Below are positions 1 through 9,535 of a DNA stretch of 14,403 nt, piece by piece. The stretch comes from Desulfonatronospira sp. (GTDB lineage: Bacteria; Desulfobacterota; Desulfovibrionia; Desulfovibrionales; Desulfonatronovibrionaceae): assembly GCA_003563255.1 (NCBI GenBank), contig PWSL01000295.1:1-14403 (forward strand), given 5' to 3'. Numbering within the stretch: the stretch's first letter is position 1; each line of letters begins with the position of its first letter. Below the pieces are notes generated by a model. It saw only the letters and a list, made by a program, of their open reading frames with translations, did no database searches and was not told the origin of the DNA. The position numbers were made by a program, and so were the translations under genes.

Positions 1-1
1 C

Positions 2-46
2 CAGCAGCCCCAGGAGGCTCAGAGCGATCCGCAGGACAGGAGTTGA
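2..46 (+). CDS. 3' end of an upstream gene (possibly recA), truncated by the window edge
   Basis: An open frame runs in from the left edge and stops at TGA 44-46, three bases before the alaS start. Only 14 residues are visible (QQPQEAQSDPQDRS). They are Gln-, Asp- and Ser-rich, as expected for a disordered C-terminal tail. In Desulfovibrio-type genomes recA lies immediately upstream of alaS, and RecA proteins end in variable, polar, often acidic tails, so recA is the likeliest identity. This rests on synteny and not on any recognisable RecA motif. The close spacing suggests co-transcription and translational coupling with alaS. Confidence 0.4.
   Translation, partial: QQPQEAQSDPQDRS
38..42 (+). 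promoter_or_regulatory. Shine-Dalgarno site of alaS
   Basis: AGGAG lies 7 bases upstream of GTG 50 and inside the last codons of the preceding gene. It supports the GTG start for alaS, since no ATG lies in a suitable position nearby. Confidence 0.75.
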
Positions 47-49
47 CAG

Positions 50-2698
<2,649 letters not shown>

Positions 2699-2736
2699 CT
2701 GTAAAATTTTTGTCAGGCGAAGACTCGTGACATGAA

Positions 2737-2841
2737 GTCAGAGGTCAGAGGTCGGCAGTCGGAGGTCGGCAGTCGGAGGTCGGCAGTCGGAGGTCAGAAG
2801 TCGGAGGTCAGAAGTCAGAGGTCAGAAGTCGGAGGTCAGAA
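2737..2841 (+). repeat. Array of fifteen 7-bp repeats (GTCRGMR), grouped as 14-bp units
   Basis: Fifteen contiguous heptamers, all starting GTC, with no break in phase. The unit types are GTCAGAG, GTCAGAA, GTCGGAG and GTCGGCA. They pair into seven 14-mers plus one heptamer; the 14-mer GTCGGCAGTCGGAG occurs three times in a row at 2751-2792. The period is not a multiple of three and no gene spans it. The array begins 38 bp after the alaS stop and takes up half of the 208-bp gap before the next ORF. It resembles heptameric short tandem repeats (STRR type) known from other bacteria; no function can be read from it. Confidence 0.93.
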
Positions 2842-2906
2842 AAATCAAATAGTTAATCTGTATTCAATTTCTGGCGGATGTATCAGCGTATGATGTAAAA
2901 TGCGCT

Positions 2907-3290
2907 TCAGGCATAAGCCTGTAGCATGGGTGGCCCGGGCGGAGTAAGATCCATGTTTTTATGCTTCTGGTAGGCCCTGGAGGCGGTTGCCGGGTCCGTA
3001 GCCCCGGGATTGAAGGTCTGGGGACCATAAGATGAGAGCCTGTGGACATCCCCGGCCTCGTACATGGCGTGCATGAATTTCTGTTCCGGGGTAAGCCCGG
3101 GAGGCCTCCCGGATACTTGAATATGTTCGCTGCTGTACTCAAGGGAGATGTTTTTCCACTTGAACCCCATAGACTTCTGGGTGCTTTTCACCCTGGACAT
3201 TTCCTTTAGTTTGTCCATGGAGGAAGTCTTTTGCTCAACCAGTGAGTAGAAAGAGGCCGGGTGCCCGGTTGCAGCGGTAATGTGAGTCAT
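2907..3290 (-). CDS. Hypothetical protein, 127 residues, orphan
   Basis: I do not recognise this protein. It is soluble-looking, with no signal peptide or membrane segment. The N-terminal half is basic and Ser-rich (KLKEMSRVKSTQKSMGFKWK). The C-terminal half is Gly/Pro-rich, with stretches such as SGRPPGLTPEQKFMHAMYEA and DVHRLSSYGPQTFNPGATDP, and ends GPPMLQAYA. ATG 3290 is the first start after an in-frame stop, but no good Shine-Dalgarno sits before it; the nearest purine run, GAAGAAG, is too far upstream. The gene is opposite in strand to both neighbours and lies between the heptamer array and the MITE-like element, so it looks like part of a variable island. The balanced residue usage favours a real gene over a chance frame, but expression is unproven. 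Confidence 0.5.
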   Translation of the reverse strand: MTHITAATGHPASFYSLVEQKTSSMDKLKEMSRVKSTQKSMGFKWKNISLEYSSEHIQVSGRPPGLTPEQKFMHAMYEAGDVHRLSSYGPQTFNPGATDPATASRAYQKHKNMDLTPPGPPMLQAYA

Positions 3291-3364
3291 GGTATCAGAT
3301 AAATAACTTCTTCATCTTTCTAATGAGTTTAGTTGGGGGTACGGGTACAGCCCGCTTTAATGTC

Positions 3365-3509
3365 ACTACAGCGGCATTTTATTTGAACTCGAAGGGGACT
3401 GGCTCACCGCACTTATTTTGCTTACAGAAGACTGACGGATTTTAAAAATCAGTGCGGGTGCCTGTCCCCGGTGGCCAAGGCAAAAGTTAACATAAAGTGT
3501 CGCTGTAGT
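3365..3509 (+). mobile_element. MITE-like inverted-repeat element, copy 1 (145 bp)
   Basis: Non-coding element with terminal inverted repeats. The right end, read on the minus strand, is ACTACAGCGACACTTTATG; the left end matches it with two differences in its first 16 bases (ACTACAGCGGCATTTT). Inside is a second inverted pair: GGGGACTGGCTCACCGCAC at 3394-3412 against the complement of GTGCGGGTGCCTGTCCCC at 3452-3469. The whole unit can therefore fold into one long imperfect hairpin. It is colinear with copy 2; bases 3378-3449 are identical to 14102-14173, and by hand alignment there are about eight substitutions and one 1-base indel over the full length. No transposase is present, so it would have to be moved in trans. 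No clear target duplication is seen (at most TC on each side). Confidence 0.85.
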
Positions 3510-3581
3510 TCTATGTTATTTTATAACTATTTATTTTTTCCAGGCAAGAGTTTTTTGCCGGAAAAAAACCAGGCGGTTAAC

Positions 3582-4418
3582 ATGGGAATAATAATCCAGA
3601 AAAGAGCTTTGATCCCCAAAAGAGTTACTGAAATGACTGTAAAGGCCCCTGTTATTGCCTCCAAGGCCAGACCTGGAAATTTCGTGGTTATGCGGCTGCA
3701 CATGAAAGGTGAACGTATTCCCCTGACCATAGCTGACGCAGACCCGGAAAAAGGCCATATTGTAATCGTATATCTGGTCATGGGTAAAACCACTGCCTTA
3801 CTGGATACAATGAATGAGGGCGACGCTATCCTGGATATCTGCGGCCCACTGGGCCGGCCCACCAGAATCGAGAAAAAAGGCACTGTGGCTTGCGTGGGTG
3901 GAGGAACGGGCATTGCCGCCCTGCATCATATAGCCAAGGGCAATTTTCAGGTGGGCAACAAGGTGGTGTCTGTCATAGGAGCCAGGAGTAAGGATCTTTT
4001 ACTTTTCAAGCCGGAGCTGGAAAAGATTTCCCACCAGGTTCTGGTATCTACTGATGACGGCAGCCTTGGGCACAAGGGTCTGGTCACCGAGGTACTGAAG
4101 GAATATCTGGAAAGGGATCCGGAAGTAAAAGAAGGAATCGGTGTGGGGCCGGTACCCATGATGCGGGCCGTGGCCGAAGTCGCTCAGCCATTTGGCATCA
4201 GGACCCTGGTCAGCCTCAACTCCATCATGGTGGACGGGATAGGCATGTGCGGTTCCTGCCGGGTGAACGTGGGCGGGGAGATACGTTTTGCCTGCGTGGA
4301 AGGGCCGGAATTCGAGGCTTCCCAGGTGGATTTCGACGAACTCATGATGCGCCTGCAGGCCTTTAGGTCTCAGGAGAAAAAGTCCATGGAACTGTTCGAG
4401 AAAAAAGAGCTGTTGTGA
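3582..4418 (+). CDS. nfnA: NADH-dependent reduced ferredoxin:NADP+ oxidoreductase, small subunit (NfnA)
   Basis: Small subunit of the electron-bifurcating transhydrogenase, which couples NADH and reduced ferredoxin to NADP+ reduction, and the reverse, in the cytoplasm. The family is also annotated as sulfide dehydrogenase/SudB or ferredoxin-NADP reductase alpha. From ATG 3582 the product is 278 residues. The FAD-binding motif is RIPLTIAD (45-52), the nucleotide-binding loop is GGGTG (106-110), and the [2Fe-2S] site has the family-specific Asp plus three Cys pattern: D218 and C223 in DGIGMCGSC, then C226 and C238. The frame is open upstream to a GTG at 3471, but that codon lies inside the MITE-like element and would add 37 atypical residues. 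ATG 3582, with AGGCGG about 6 bases before it and MGIIIQKRALIP matching the usual family start, is preferred. It overlaps nfnB by 4 bp. Confidence 0.96.
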   Translation: MGIIIQKRALIPKRVTEMTVKAPVIASKARPGNFVVMRLHMKGERIPLTIADADPEKGHIVIVYLVMGKTTALLDTMNEGDAILDICGPLGRPTRIEKKGTVACVGGGTGIAALHHIAKGNFQVGNKVVSVIGARSKDLLLFKPELEKISHQVLVSTDDGSLGHKGLVTEVLKEYLERDPEVKEGIGVGPVPMMRAVAEVAQPFGIRTLVSLNSIMVDGIGMCGSCRVNVGGEIRFACVEGPEFEASQVDFDELMMRLQAFRSQEKKSMELFEKKELL

Positions 4419-5839
4419 TTATGCAAAAAAAAACCAGGACCAGAATAAGTCCCAGAGTTTCCATGCCCATGCGGGATGCTGTTGAAAGGGGCAGGATGTT
4501 TTCAGAAGTGGCCCTCGGCTACAGCCAGGAACAGGCTGTAGCCGAGGCCGGGCGCTGCCTGCAGTGCAAAAAACCCACCTGCATCAAGGGCTGTCCTGTG
4601 GATGTGGACTGCAAAAGCTTTATCCGCATGGTGGCCCGCAAAGATCTGAAAGGGGCCTTTGCCAAAATCAAGGAGACCAACAGCCTGCCGGCCATCTGCG
4701 GGCGGGTCTGCCCTCAGGAGAACCAGTGCGAAAAGACCTGCAAGCTGCGTCCTACAGGCCAGCCCATAGCCATCGGACGTCTGGAGAGATTCGTGGCGGA
4801 CAACTATTATGCCCGGACTTCCTGCGAGGAAGAAACCGGCGGGGAGGCCTGTTCTGTAGTGGATGAAAGCCGGAAGGTCGCGGCCATAGGCTCCGGTCCA
4901 AGCAGCCTGACCCTGGCCGGATACCTGGCAGCCAACGGGGTCAAGGTGAGTGTGTTTGAAGCACTGCATTCGCCTGGCGGGGTTCTTCTTTACGGCATAC
5001 CCGAGTTCAGGCTTCCCAAATCTGTGGTGCAAAGGGAGATCGACTCCCTGAAAAATTTACAGGTTGATTTTTTATGCAACTACGTAGGCGGAATGAGCGT
5101 GACCCTGCCCGAGCTTTTCCAGCAGGGTTACAAGGCTGTTTTCCTGGGAGTGGGGGCTGGACTGCCCAGGTTCATGAAGCTGCCCGGGGAGAGTCTCATC
5201 GGAGTTTACTCCGCCAATGAATACCTGACCCGGGTAAATCTCATGTACGGATATAAGTTTCCTGAATACGACACCCCGGTGCCACCGGGCAAAAACGTAG
5301 TGGTCATCGGTGGGGGCAATGTGGCCATGGATGCAGCCAGGACCGCCCTGCGGCTTGGTGCAGAAAGGGTCAGGGTGGTTTACAGGCGCACCAAGGGTGA
5401 GATGCCGGCCAGGCAGGAAGAGTTGGAACATGCTCTGGAAGAGGGCATCGAGCTGGAGATACTCTCCTCCCCGCTGTCATTTCACGGCGATGACCAGGGG
5501 GTATTAAACAAGGTGGTTCTGCAACGCATGGAACTGGGCAAGCCTGATGAGTCCGGGCGTAGAAAGCCCGAGCCCATAGAAGGCGATACTTTTTCGTTGG
5601 AAACTGACCTGGCCATTATGGCCGTGGGTACCGGGGCCAACATGGTTTTGACCCAGACCACCCCGGAACTGAAACTCAACCAGAGGAACTATATCTGGGC
5701 CGACCCTGAAACAGGGGAAACCAGTATGAACATGGTTTTTGCCGGAGGCGACATCGTTACCGGGGCCGCCACCGTGGTGGAAGCCATGGGAGCAGGCAGA
5801 CGGGCTGCCCGCGAAATCCTGCGGCGGCTTGAAGGATAG
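4415..5839 (+). CDS. nfnB: NADH-dependent reduced ferredoxin:NADP+ oxidoreductase, large subunit (NfnB)
   Basis: Large subunit of NfnAB, related to the glutamate synthase small subunit (GltD-like) and also called SudA. It carries the bifurcating FAD, the NADP(H) site and two [4Fe-4S] clusters. The Cys sets are C48, C51, C56, C60 (CLQCKKPTC..GCP) and C95, C99, C105, C109 (CGRVCPQENQCEKTC). In structurally studied Nfn one of these clusters uses a Glu ligand, so E102 is a candidate. The FAD loop is GSGPSS (159-164), the NADPH loop is GGGN (299-302), and the closing FAD motif is AGGDIVTGAATVVEAMGAG. Length 474 is normal. GTG 4415 forms a GTGA overlap with the nfnA stop, typical of translational coupling, with AAGAG about 5 bases upstream. 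ATG 4421, two codons later, is an equally possible start. Without a gltB-like large subunit beside it, glutamate synthase is unlikely. Confidence 0.96.
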   Translation: MIMQKKTRTRISPRVSMPMRDAVERGRMFSEVALGYSQEQAVAEAGRCLQCKKPTCIKGCPVDVDCKSFIRMVARKDLKGAFAKIKETNSLPAICGRVCPQENQCEKTCKLRPTGQPIAIGRLERFVADNYYARTSCEEETGGEACSVVDESRKVAAIGSGPSSLTLAGYLAANGVKVSVFEALHSPGGVLLYGIPEFRLPKSVVQREIDSLKNLQVDFLCNYVGGMSVTLPELFQQGYKAVFLGVGAGLPRFMKLPGESLIGVYSANEYLTRVNLMYGYKFPEYDTPVPPGKNVVVIGGGNVAMDAARTALRLGAERVRVVYRRTKGEMPARQEELEHALEEGIELEILSSPLSFHGDDQGVLNKVVLQRMELGKPDESGRRKPEPIEGDTFSLETDLAIMAVGTGANMVLTQTTPELKLNQRNYIWADPETGETSMNMVFAGGDIVTGAATVVEAMGAGRRAAREILRRLEG

Positions 5840-5842
5840 TTT

Positions 5843-6673
5843 ATGGCACAGATCGTGGGGGTAAAATTCAGAGAACAGGGCCAGATTTATTATTTCCAGG
5901 CGTCTCCATTTGTTCTGTCACCCGGGGATGCGGTAATAGTCAAGACCGAGGAGGGACTGGGGCTGGCCAGCGTGGTTCAGGTCAAGGAACGCCTTCCTGA
6001 AGGTTTTGCTATGGAGGACTTAAAACCAATATTCAGACTGGCCAATGAAGAGGATTTCAAGGTCCAGGAAGAAAACAGGGAACTGGGCCGGGAGGCCTTT
6101 GCTTACTGCAGGAAATGCCTGGAAGGGAACACCCTGGAAATGAAGCTGGTGGATGTGGAAGTCTTTTTTGACCGCAGCAAAATAATCTTTTATTTTACCG
6201 CTCCCGGCCGGGTTGACTTCAGAGACCTGGTCAAAGAACTGGTCAAGGTCTATCGCACCAGGATAGAGCTGCGCCAGATCGGGGTCAGGCACGAGACCCA
6301 AATGGTGGGCTCTCTTGGCAATTGTGGTCAGGTATGCTGCTGCCGACGGTTCATGCGCCAGTTTGTCCCGGTGACCATCAAAATGGCCAAAGATCAGAAC
6401 CTGTTTCTGAATCCGGCCAAGATATCCGGGGTTTGCGGCAGACTTTTGTGCTGCCTCAATTTTGAACAGCCGCATTATGCCCAGTTTCAGAAAAATCTGC
6501 CCAAACTGGGTAAAAGATACAAGTGTCGGGAGGGTTACCTCAGGGTCATCCGCGCCAACCTTTTCAGGGACAGTCTCACCGTCCTGGACGAGGAAGGCAC
6601 GGAAAAGGAAGTCCCCTTGCAGGACTGGCCCCAGATGCTTCACAAGCCGGACAAGAAAAAGGAACACAAGTAG
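5843..6673 (+). CDS. ricT: PSP1-domain protein of the RicT/YaaT family
   Basis: 276-residue cytoplasmic protein of the PSP1 C-terminal domain family. In Bacillus the homologue RicT (YaaT) acts with RicA and RicF, a complex that binds [4Fe-4S] clusters and steers RNase Y mRNA processing. The proteobacterial role is not established. Family hallmarks are GVRHETQMVGSLGNCGQVCC with C161, C165, C166 and C167, and SGVCGRLLCCLNFE with C198, C203 and C204. A further CxxC (C89, C92) sits in CRKCLEG. The C-terminus is Lys-rich. The start ATG 5843 has GAAGGA directly overlapping the nfnB stop, so translation is likely coupled to nfnB. A ricT-type gene close to metG is a recurring bacterial arrangement (tmk-holB-yaaT-metS in Firmicutes), which supports the assignment. 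The gene symbol is by homology only. Confidence 0.88.
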   Translation: MAQIVGVKFREQGQIYYFQASPFVLSPGDAVIVKTEEGLGLASVVQVKERLPEGFAMEDLKPIFRLANEEDFKVQEENRELGREAFAYCRKCLEGNTLEMKLVDVEVFFDRSKIIFYFTAPGRVDFRDLVKELVKVYRTRIELRQIGVRHETQMVGSLGNCGQVCCCRRFMRQFVPVTIKMAKDQNLFLNPAKISGVCGRLLCCLNFEQPHYAQFQKNLPKLGKRYKCREGYLRVIRANLFRDSLTVLDEEGTEKEVPLQDWPQMLHKPDKKKEHK

Positions 6674-6702
6674 GTACAGCCCGCGCTGAATATGCTTTAA
6701 AT

Positions 6703-6717
6703 CATGCAGGAGGCATG
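6703..6717 (+). promoter_or_regulatory. metG Shine-Dalgarno AGGAGG (6708-6713) within a small hairpin
   Basis: A perfect AGGAGG sits 8 bases before TTG 6722 and decides the metG start; the in-frame ATG 6704 lies upstream of it and has no ribosome site of its own. CATGC (6703-6707) and GCATG (6713-6717) can pair, leaving AGGAG in the loop. The stem is only 5 bp, so any effect on translation is speculative. Confidence 0.6.
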
Positions 6718-6721
6718 CAAG

Positions 6722-8650
6722 TTGGAAAGTTTTTTTGTTTCCACTCCCATATACTACGTCAATGCCAGGCCGCACCTGGGCCATGCCTACACCACCATCG
6801 TGGCGGACAGCGTTAACCGCCTGCACCGTCTGCAGCGGCGCGACACCTTTTTGCTAACAGGCACGGACGAGCACGGGGACAAGATAGTGGAAGCAGCTGA
6901 AAAAAACGGTCTGGCCCCCAAGGAATACGCAGACAAAATTAGCTCCCTGTTCAAAGAGGCCTGGCCCTGGCTGGAAGTGGAAACTTCGGCCTTTATCCGC
7001 ACCACCGACCCGGAACATATCGAATGCGTGCAGCGGTTTCTTACTACCGTCTACGAAAAAGGGGACATATATTTCGGGGAGTACGGGGGGCATTACTGTT
7101 TCGGGTGCGAGCGCTTCTATACCGATAAAGAGCTCAAAAACGGTTTCTGCCCGGATCACCTGGAAAAGCCCAGGTATCTTCAGGAAAAAAACTACTTTTT
7201 CCGCATGACCGACTATCTGCCCGCCCTCAAGGAACATATCCGGAACAACCCCGATTTTATTCAGCCCGAGAGGTATAGAAACGAGGTCCTGGGCATGCTT
7301 GGGGATGAACTTACGGATCTTTGCATATCCAGGCCCAAGTCCAGGCTGACCTGGGGCATAGAACTGCCCTTTGACAGCGATTATGTCACCTACGTCTGGT
7401 TCGACGCCCTGATAAACTATATCTCGGCCCTGGGCTGGCCCCAGGGGCAGCCCTTCAAAAAGTACTGGCCCGGGGCTTACCACCTGGTGGCCAAGGACAT
7501 TCTCAAGCCCCACGCAGTATTCTGGCCCACCATGCTCATGTCCGCCGGGGTGGACCTGTACCGGGGGCTCAGGGTTCACGGGTACTGGACAGTGCAGGAG
7601 GCCAAGATGTCCAAAAGTCTGGGCAATGTTGTCCAGCCCATGGAGATGGCGGAAAAATACGGCCTGGCCCCTTTTCGCTATTTTCTGCTGCGGGAGATGC
7701 AGTTCGGCCTGGATGCAAGCTTTTCCGAAGAGGGCCTGGTGAACAGGCTCAATTCAGATCTGGCCAATGATCTGGGTAATCTGTGCAGCCGCACCCTGGC
7801 CATGACCAACAAGTACTTCCAGGGCCTGGTGCCGGAGATGTCCGCCCTTGCTGACGAGGATCAGGAGGTGGTGGACGCCGGGCTGACCGCCCTGGATGAA
7901 TACGTACGCCTGTTCGGGGATTTTCAGTTTTCCAGGGGGCTCAGTGTACTCTGGGGGTTCATCGGCAGGCTGAACAAGTATGTGGATGAAAGCGCCCCCT
8001 GGGTGCTTTACAAAGAGGGACAGACCAAACGACTGCAAAATGTCATGTACGTCCTGCTGGAAGGACTGCGTAAAATCGCCCTGCATCTGTGGCCGGTGAT
8101 GCCTTCCAGTTCCGAGGAACTTCTGCGGCAGCTCGGCACCGGTTTTGACCTGCACGCAGTCGATCTTGACCGGGAGGGCGAACACTGGTCAGGGCTTAAG
8201 CCTGGGGTCAAGGTGGCAAAAAAATCCAATCTGTTTCCCCGAAGAGACCTTGTGTTGCAGCAGGATCACCCCCCCAAAAACGCTGAAAAGAAACAGAAAG
8301 AGTCTGATAAATCTTCCCTGGAGGGACAGGTCAGCTTTGAGGATTTTCAAAAGCTGCACATGGTCACCGGCAAGGTGCTGCAGGCGGACAAGGTTCAGGG
8401 AGCGGACAAGCTGCTTAAGCTTGAGGTGGATATCGGTGAAGAAGAGCCTCGCACTATAGTGGCCGGACTGGCCCGGCATTTTGAGCCCGGAGACATGCAG
8501 GGACGTCAGGTGGTGGTGCTGGCCAATCTGACCCCCAGGAAGATCCGCGGTGTAATGTCCCACGGTATGGTCCTGGCGGTGCATCAGGGAGAAGACATGG
8601 CCTTATTGACCAGCACAAAAGATACGCAGCCCGGAAGCCGGGTAAGTTGA
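6722..8650 (+). CDS. metG: Methionyl-tRNA synthetase (MetG) with C-terminal tRNA-binding domain
   Basis: Class I synthetase that charges tRNA-Met in the cytoplasm. From TTG 6722 the product is 642 residues. It begins MESFFVSTPIYYVNARPHLG, the usual family start; the open frame allows six more codons to ATG 6704, but these would contain the ribosome site. The HIGH motif is HLGH (18-21). The knuckle has one zinc site of the CxxC...CxxH kind, C126, C129, C143 and H146, as in Thermus-type MetRS. The signature loop is KMSKS at 295-299. A charged linker leads to an EMAP/Trbp111-like tRNA-binding domain at about 537-642, which usually mediates dimerisation. It lies 48 bp after ricT with no visible terminator between, so co-transcription is likely. 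The TTG start with a strong ribosome site suggests tuned translation; that part is inference. Confidence 0.97.
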   Translation: MESFFVSTPIYYVNARPHLGHAYTTIVADSVNRLHRLQRRDTFLLTGTDEHGDKIVEAAEKNGLAPKEYADKISSLFKEAWPWLEVETSAFIRTTDPEHIECVQRFLTTVYEKGDIYFGEYGGHYCFGCERFYTDKELKNGFCPDHLEKPRYLQEKNYFFRMTDYLPALKEHIRNNPDFIQPERYRNEVLGMLGDELTDLCISRPKSRLTWGIELPFDSDYVTYVWFDALINYISALGWPQGQPFKKYWPGAYHLVAKDILKPHAVFWPTMLMSAGVDLYRGLRVHGYWTVQEAKMSKSLGNVVQPMEMAEKYGLAPFRYFLLREMQFGLDASFSEEGLVNRLNSDLANDLGNLCSRTLAMTNKYFQGLVPEMSALADEDQEVVDAGLTALDEYVRLFGDFQFSRGLSVLWGFIGRLNKYVDESAPWVLYKEGQTKRLQNVMYVLLEGLRKIALHLWPVMPSSSEELLRQLGTGFDLHAVDLDREGEHWSGLKPGVKVAKKSNLFPRRDLVLQQDHPPKNAEKKQKESDKSSLEGQVSFEDFQKLHMVTGKVLQADKVQGADKLLKLEVDIGEEEPRTIVAGLARHFEPGDMQGRQVVVLANLTPRKIRGVMSHGMVLAVHQGEDMALLTSTKDTQPGSRVS

Positions 8651-8663
8651 ACAAGATAACCCC

Positions 8664-9518
8664 ATGCACAAGGTTTACGAGGTCATAAATGACCTTTATG
8701 ATGCCCTGCACTACGTATGGGAGCATGATCGGACCCGGCAGACAATCACCACCCTGCTCATCGGGACATTCCTGGTTACCCTGACCCTGACCGAACTCAA
8801 CCGTTTCGGGATGCTCCCGGACACCCTGGGAGAAAGGCTTACCACCAATCCCTTCTATTCAGTCAAGCTGGCCTTTACCCTTTTGCTGGTAAATGAGCTC
8901 ATTGGGCTCATTTTTATCCTGCCGTGTTCGGTCTCCCGGGCAGTGGGCAAGCAGCTGGAAATCCTGTGCCTGATATTTCTAAGGAATGCCTTCAAAGAGC
9001 TGAGCCATTTTACCGAACCCATTGTCCTGGTGGACCAGCTGGACGCGGTTCTGCGCATCGGGGCCAACGCCATGGGTGCGGTGGTCATCTTTGTGCTTCT
9101 GCATCTGTATTATCGGCAGTATGTTAAGCGCATCGGCAAGGCATCCCGGGGGCAGAGGGTGTACAGGTTTATTTCGGTAAAGAAGCTGGTGTCCATGATC
9201 CTGCTTTTGATTTTTACCATCCTGGGCATCTATCACCTGAGCCTTCTGTGGATGCACGGGCAGGGCATACCTTTCTTTGCCGAGATATACACCATCCTGG
9301 TCTTCAGCGATGTTCTGCTGGTGCTGGTAGCCAATCGCTTTTTTCCCGGATTCAATGATATCTTCCGCAATTCCGGTTTTGCCGTGTCCACTCTGCTCAT
9401 GCGGCTGAGCCTGACTGCGCCTGCTTTTCTAAACGTGGTCATAGGCATAGGGGCGGCCCTGTTCGCCCTGCTTCTGGCCATGGCCTACAAGAGAAGCACC
9501 TGGGATGATCCGGGGTAA
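8664..9518 (+). CDS. Multi-pass integral membrane protein of unknown function
   Basis: I do not recognise a named family. The 284-residue product has about six to seven hydrophobic segments: roughly 27-45, 66-87, 133-151, 175-196, 204-224 and one or two between 237 and 275. Between the second and third is an amphipathic stretch (95-130) with alternating charged and hydrophobic residues. The loops after segments 3 and 6 are basic (QYVKRIGKASRGQR and the terminal YKRSTW), which by the positive-inside rule places them in the cytoplasm. No transporter, channel or enzyme motif is evident, and there is no cleavable signal peptide. It starts 13 bp after metG on the same strand with only a weak ribosome site, so it is probably the last gene of the nfnA-nfnB-ricT-metG operon. 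Its stop lies 17 bp from the convergent gene's stop. Confidence 0.85.
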   Translation: MHKVYEVINDLYDALHYVWEHDRTRQTITTLLIGTFLVTLTLTELNRFGMLPDTLGERLTTNPFYSVKLAFTLLLVNELIGLIFILPCSVSRAVGKQLEILCLIFLRNAFKELSHFTEPIVLVDQLDAVLRIGANAMGAVVIFVLLHLYYRQYVKRIGKASRGQRVYRFISVKKLVSMILLLIFTILGIYHLSLLWMHGQGIPFFAEIYTILVFSDVLLVLVANRFFPGFNDIFRNSGFAVSTLLMRLSLTAPAFLNVVIGIGAALFALLLAMAYKRSTWDDPG

Positions 9519-9535
9519 GAAATCCTGAACAACTA

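Noticed and set aside
2737..2841. CRISPR array
   Set aside because: Units are 7 bp with no unique spacers; this is a simple tandem repeat.
2864..3142. 92-codon minus-strand frame overlapping the 127-codon orphan ORF
   Set aside because: Biased composition (Pro, Arg, Ser) and largely nested in the longer, more balanced frame, which is the better candidate.
3338..3360. Terminator-like CGGG/CCCG stem before copy 1
   Set aside because: Four-base stem with no U-tract on either strand.
3364..3512. Target duplication around element copy 1
   Set aside because: Only a TC dinucleotide could be matched on each side, which is not meaningful.
4415..5839. Glutamate synthase small subunit (gltD)
   Set aside because: No gltB neighbour, and the overlapping NfnA with its Asp plus three Cys [2Fe-2S] site identifies the bifurcating transhydrogenase.
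6020..6826. 268-codon minus-strand frame across ricT and the metG start
   Set aside because: Shadow frame opposite two well-supported genes and spanning their junction.
9519..9535. Bidirectional terminator between the convergent operons
   Set aside because: Only 17 bases, with no inverted repeat or T-run seen.
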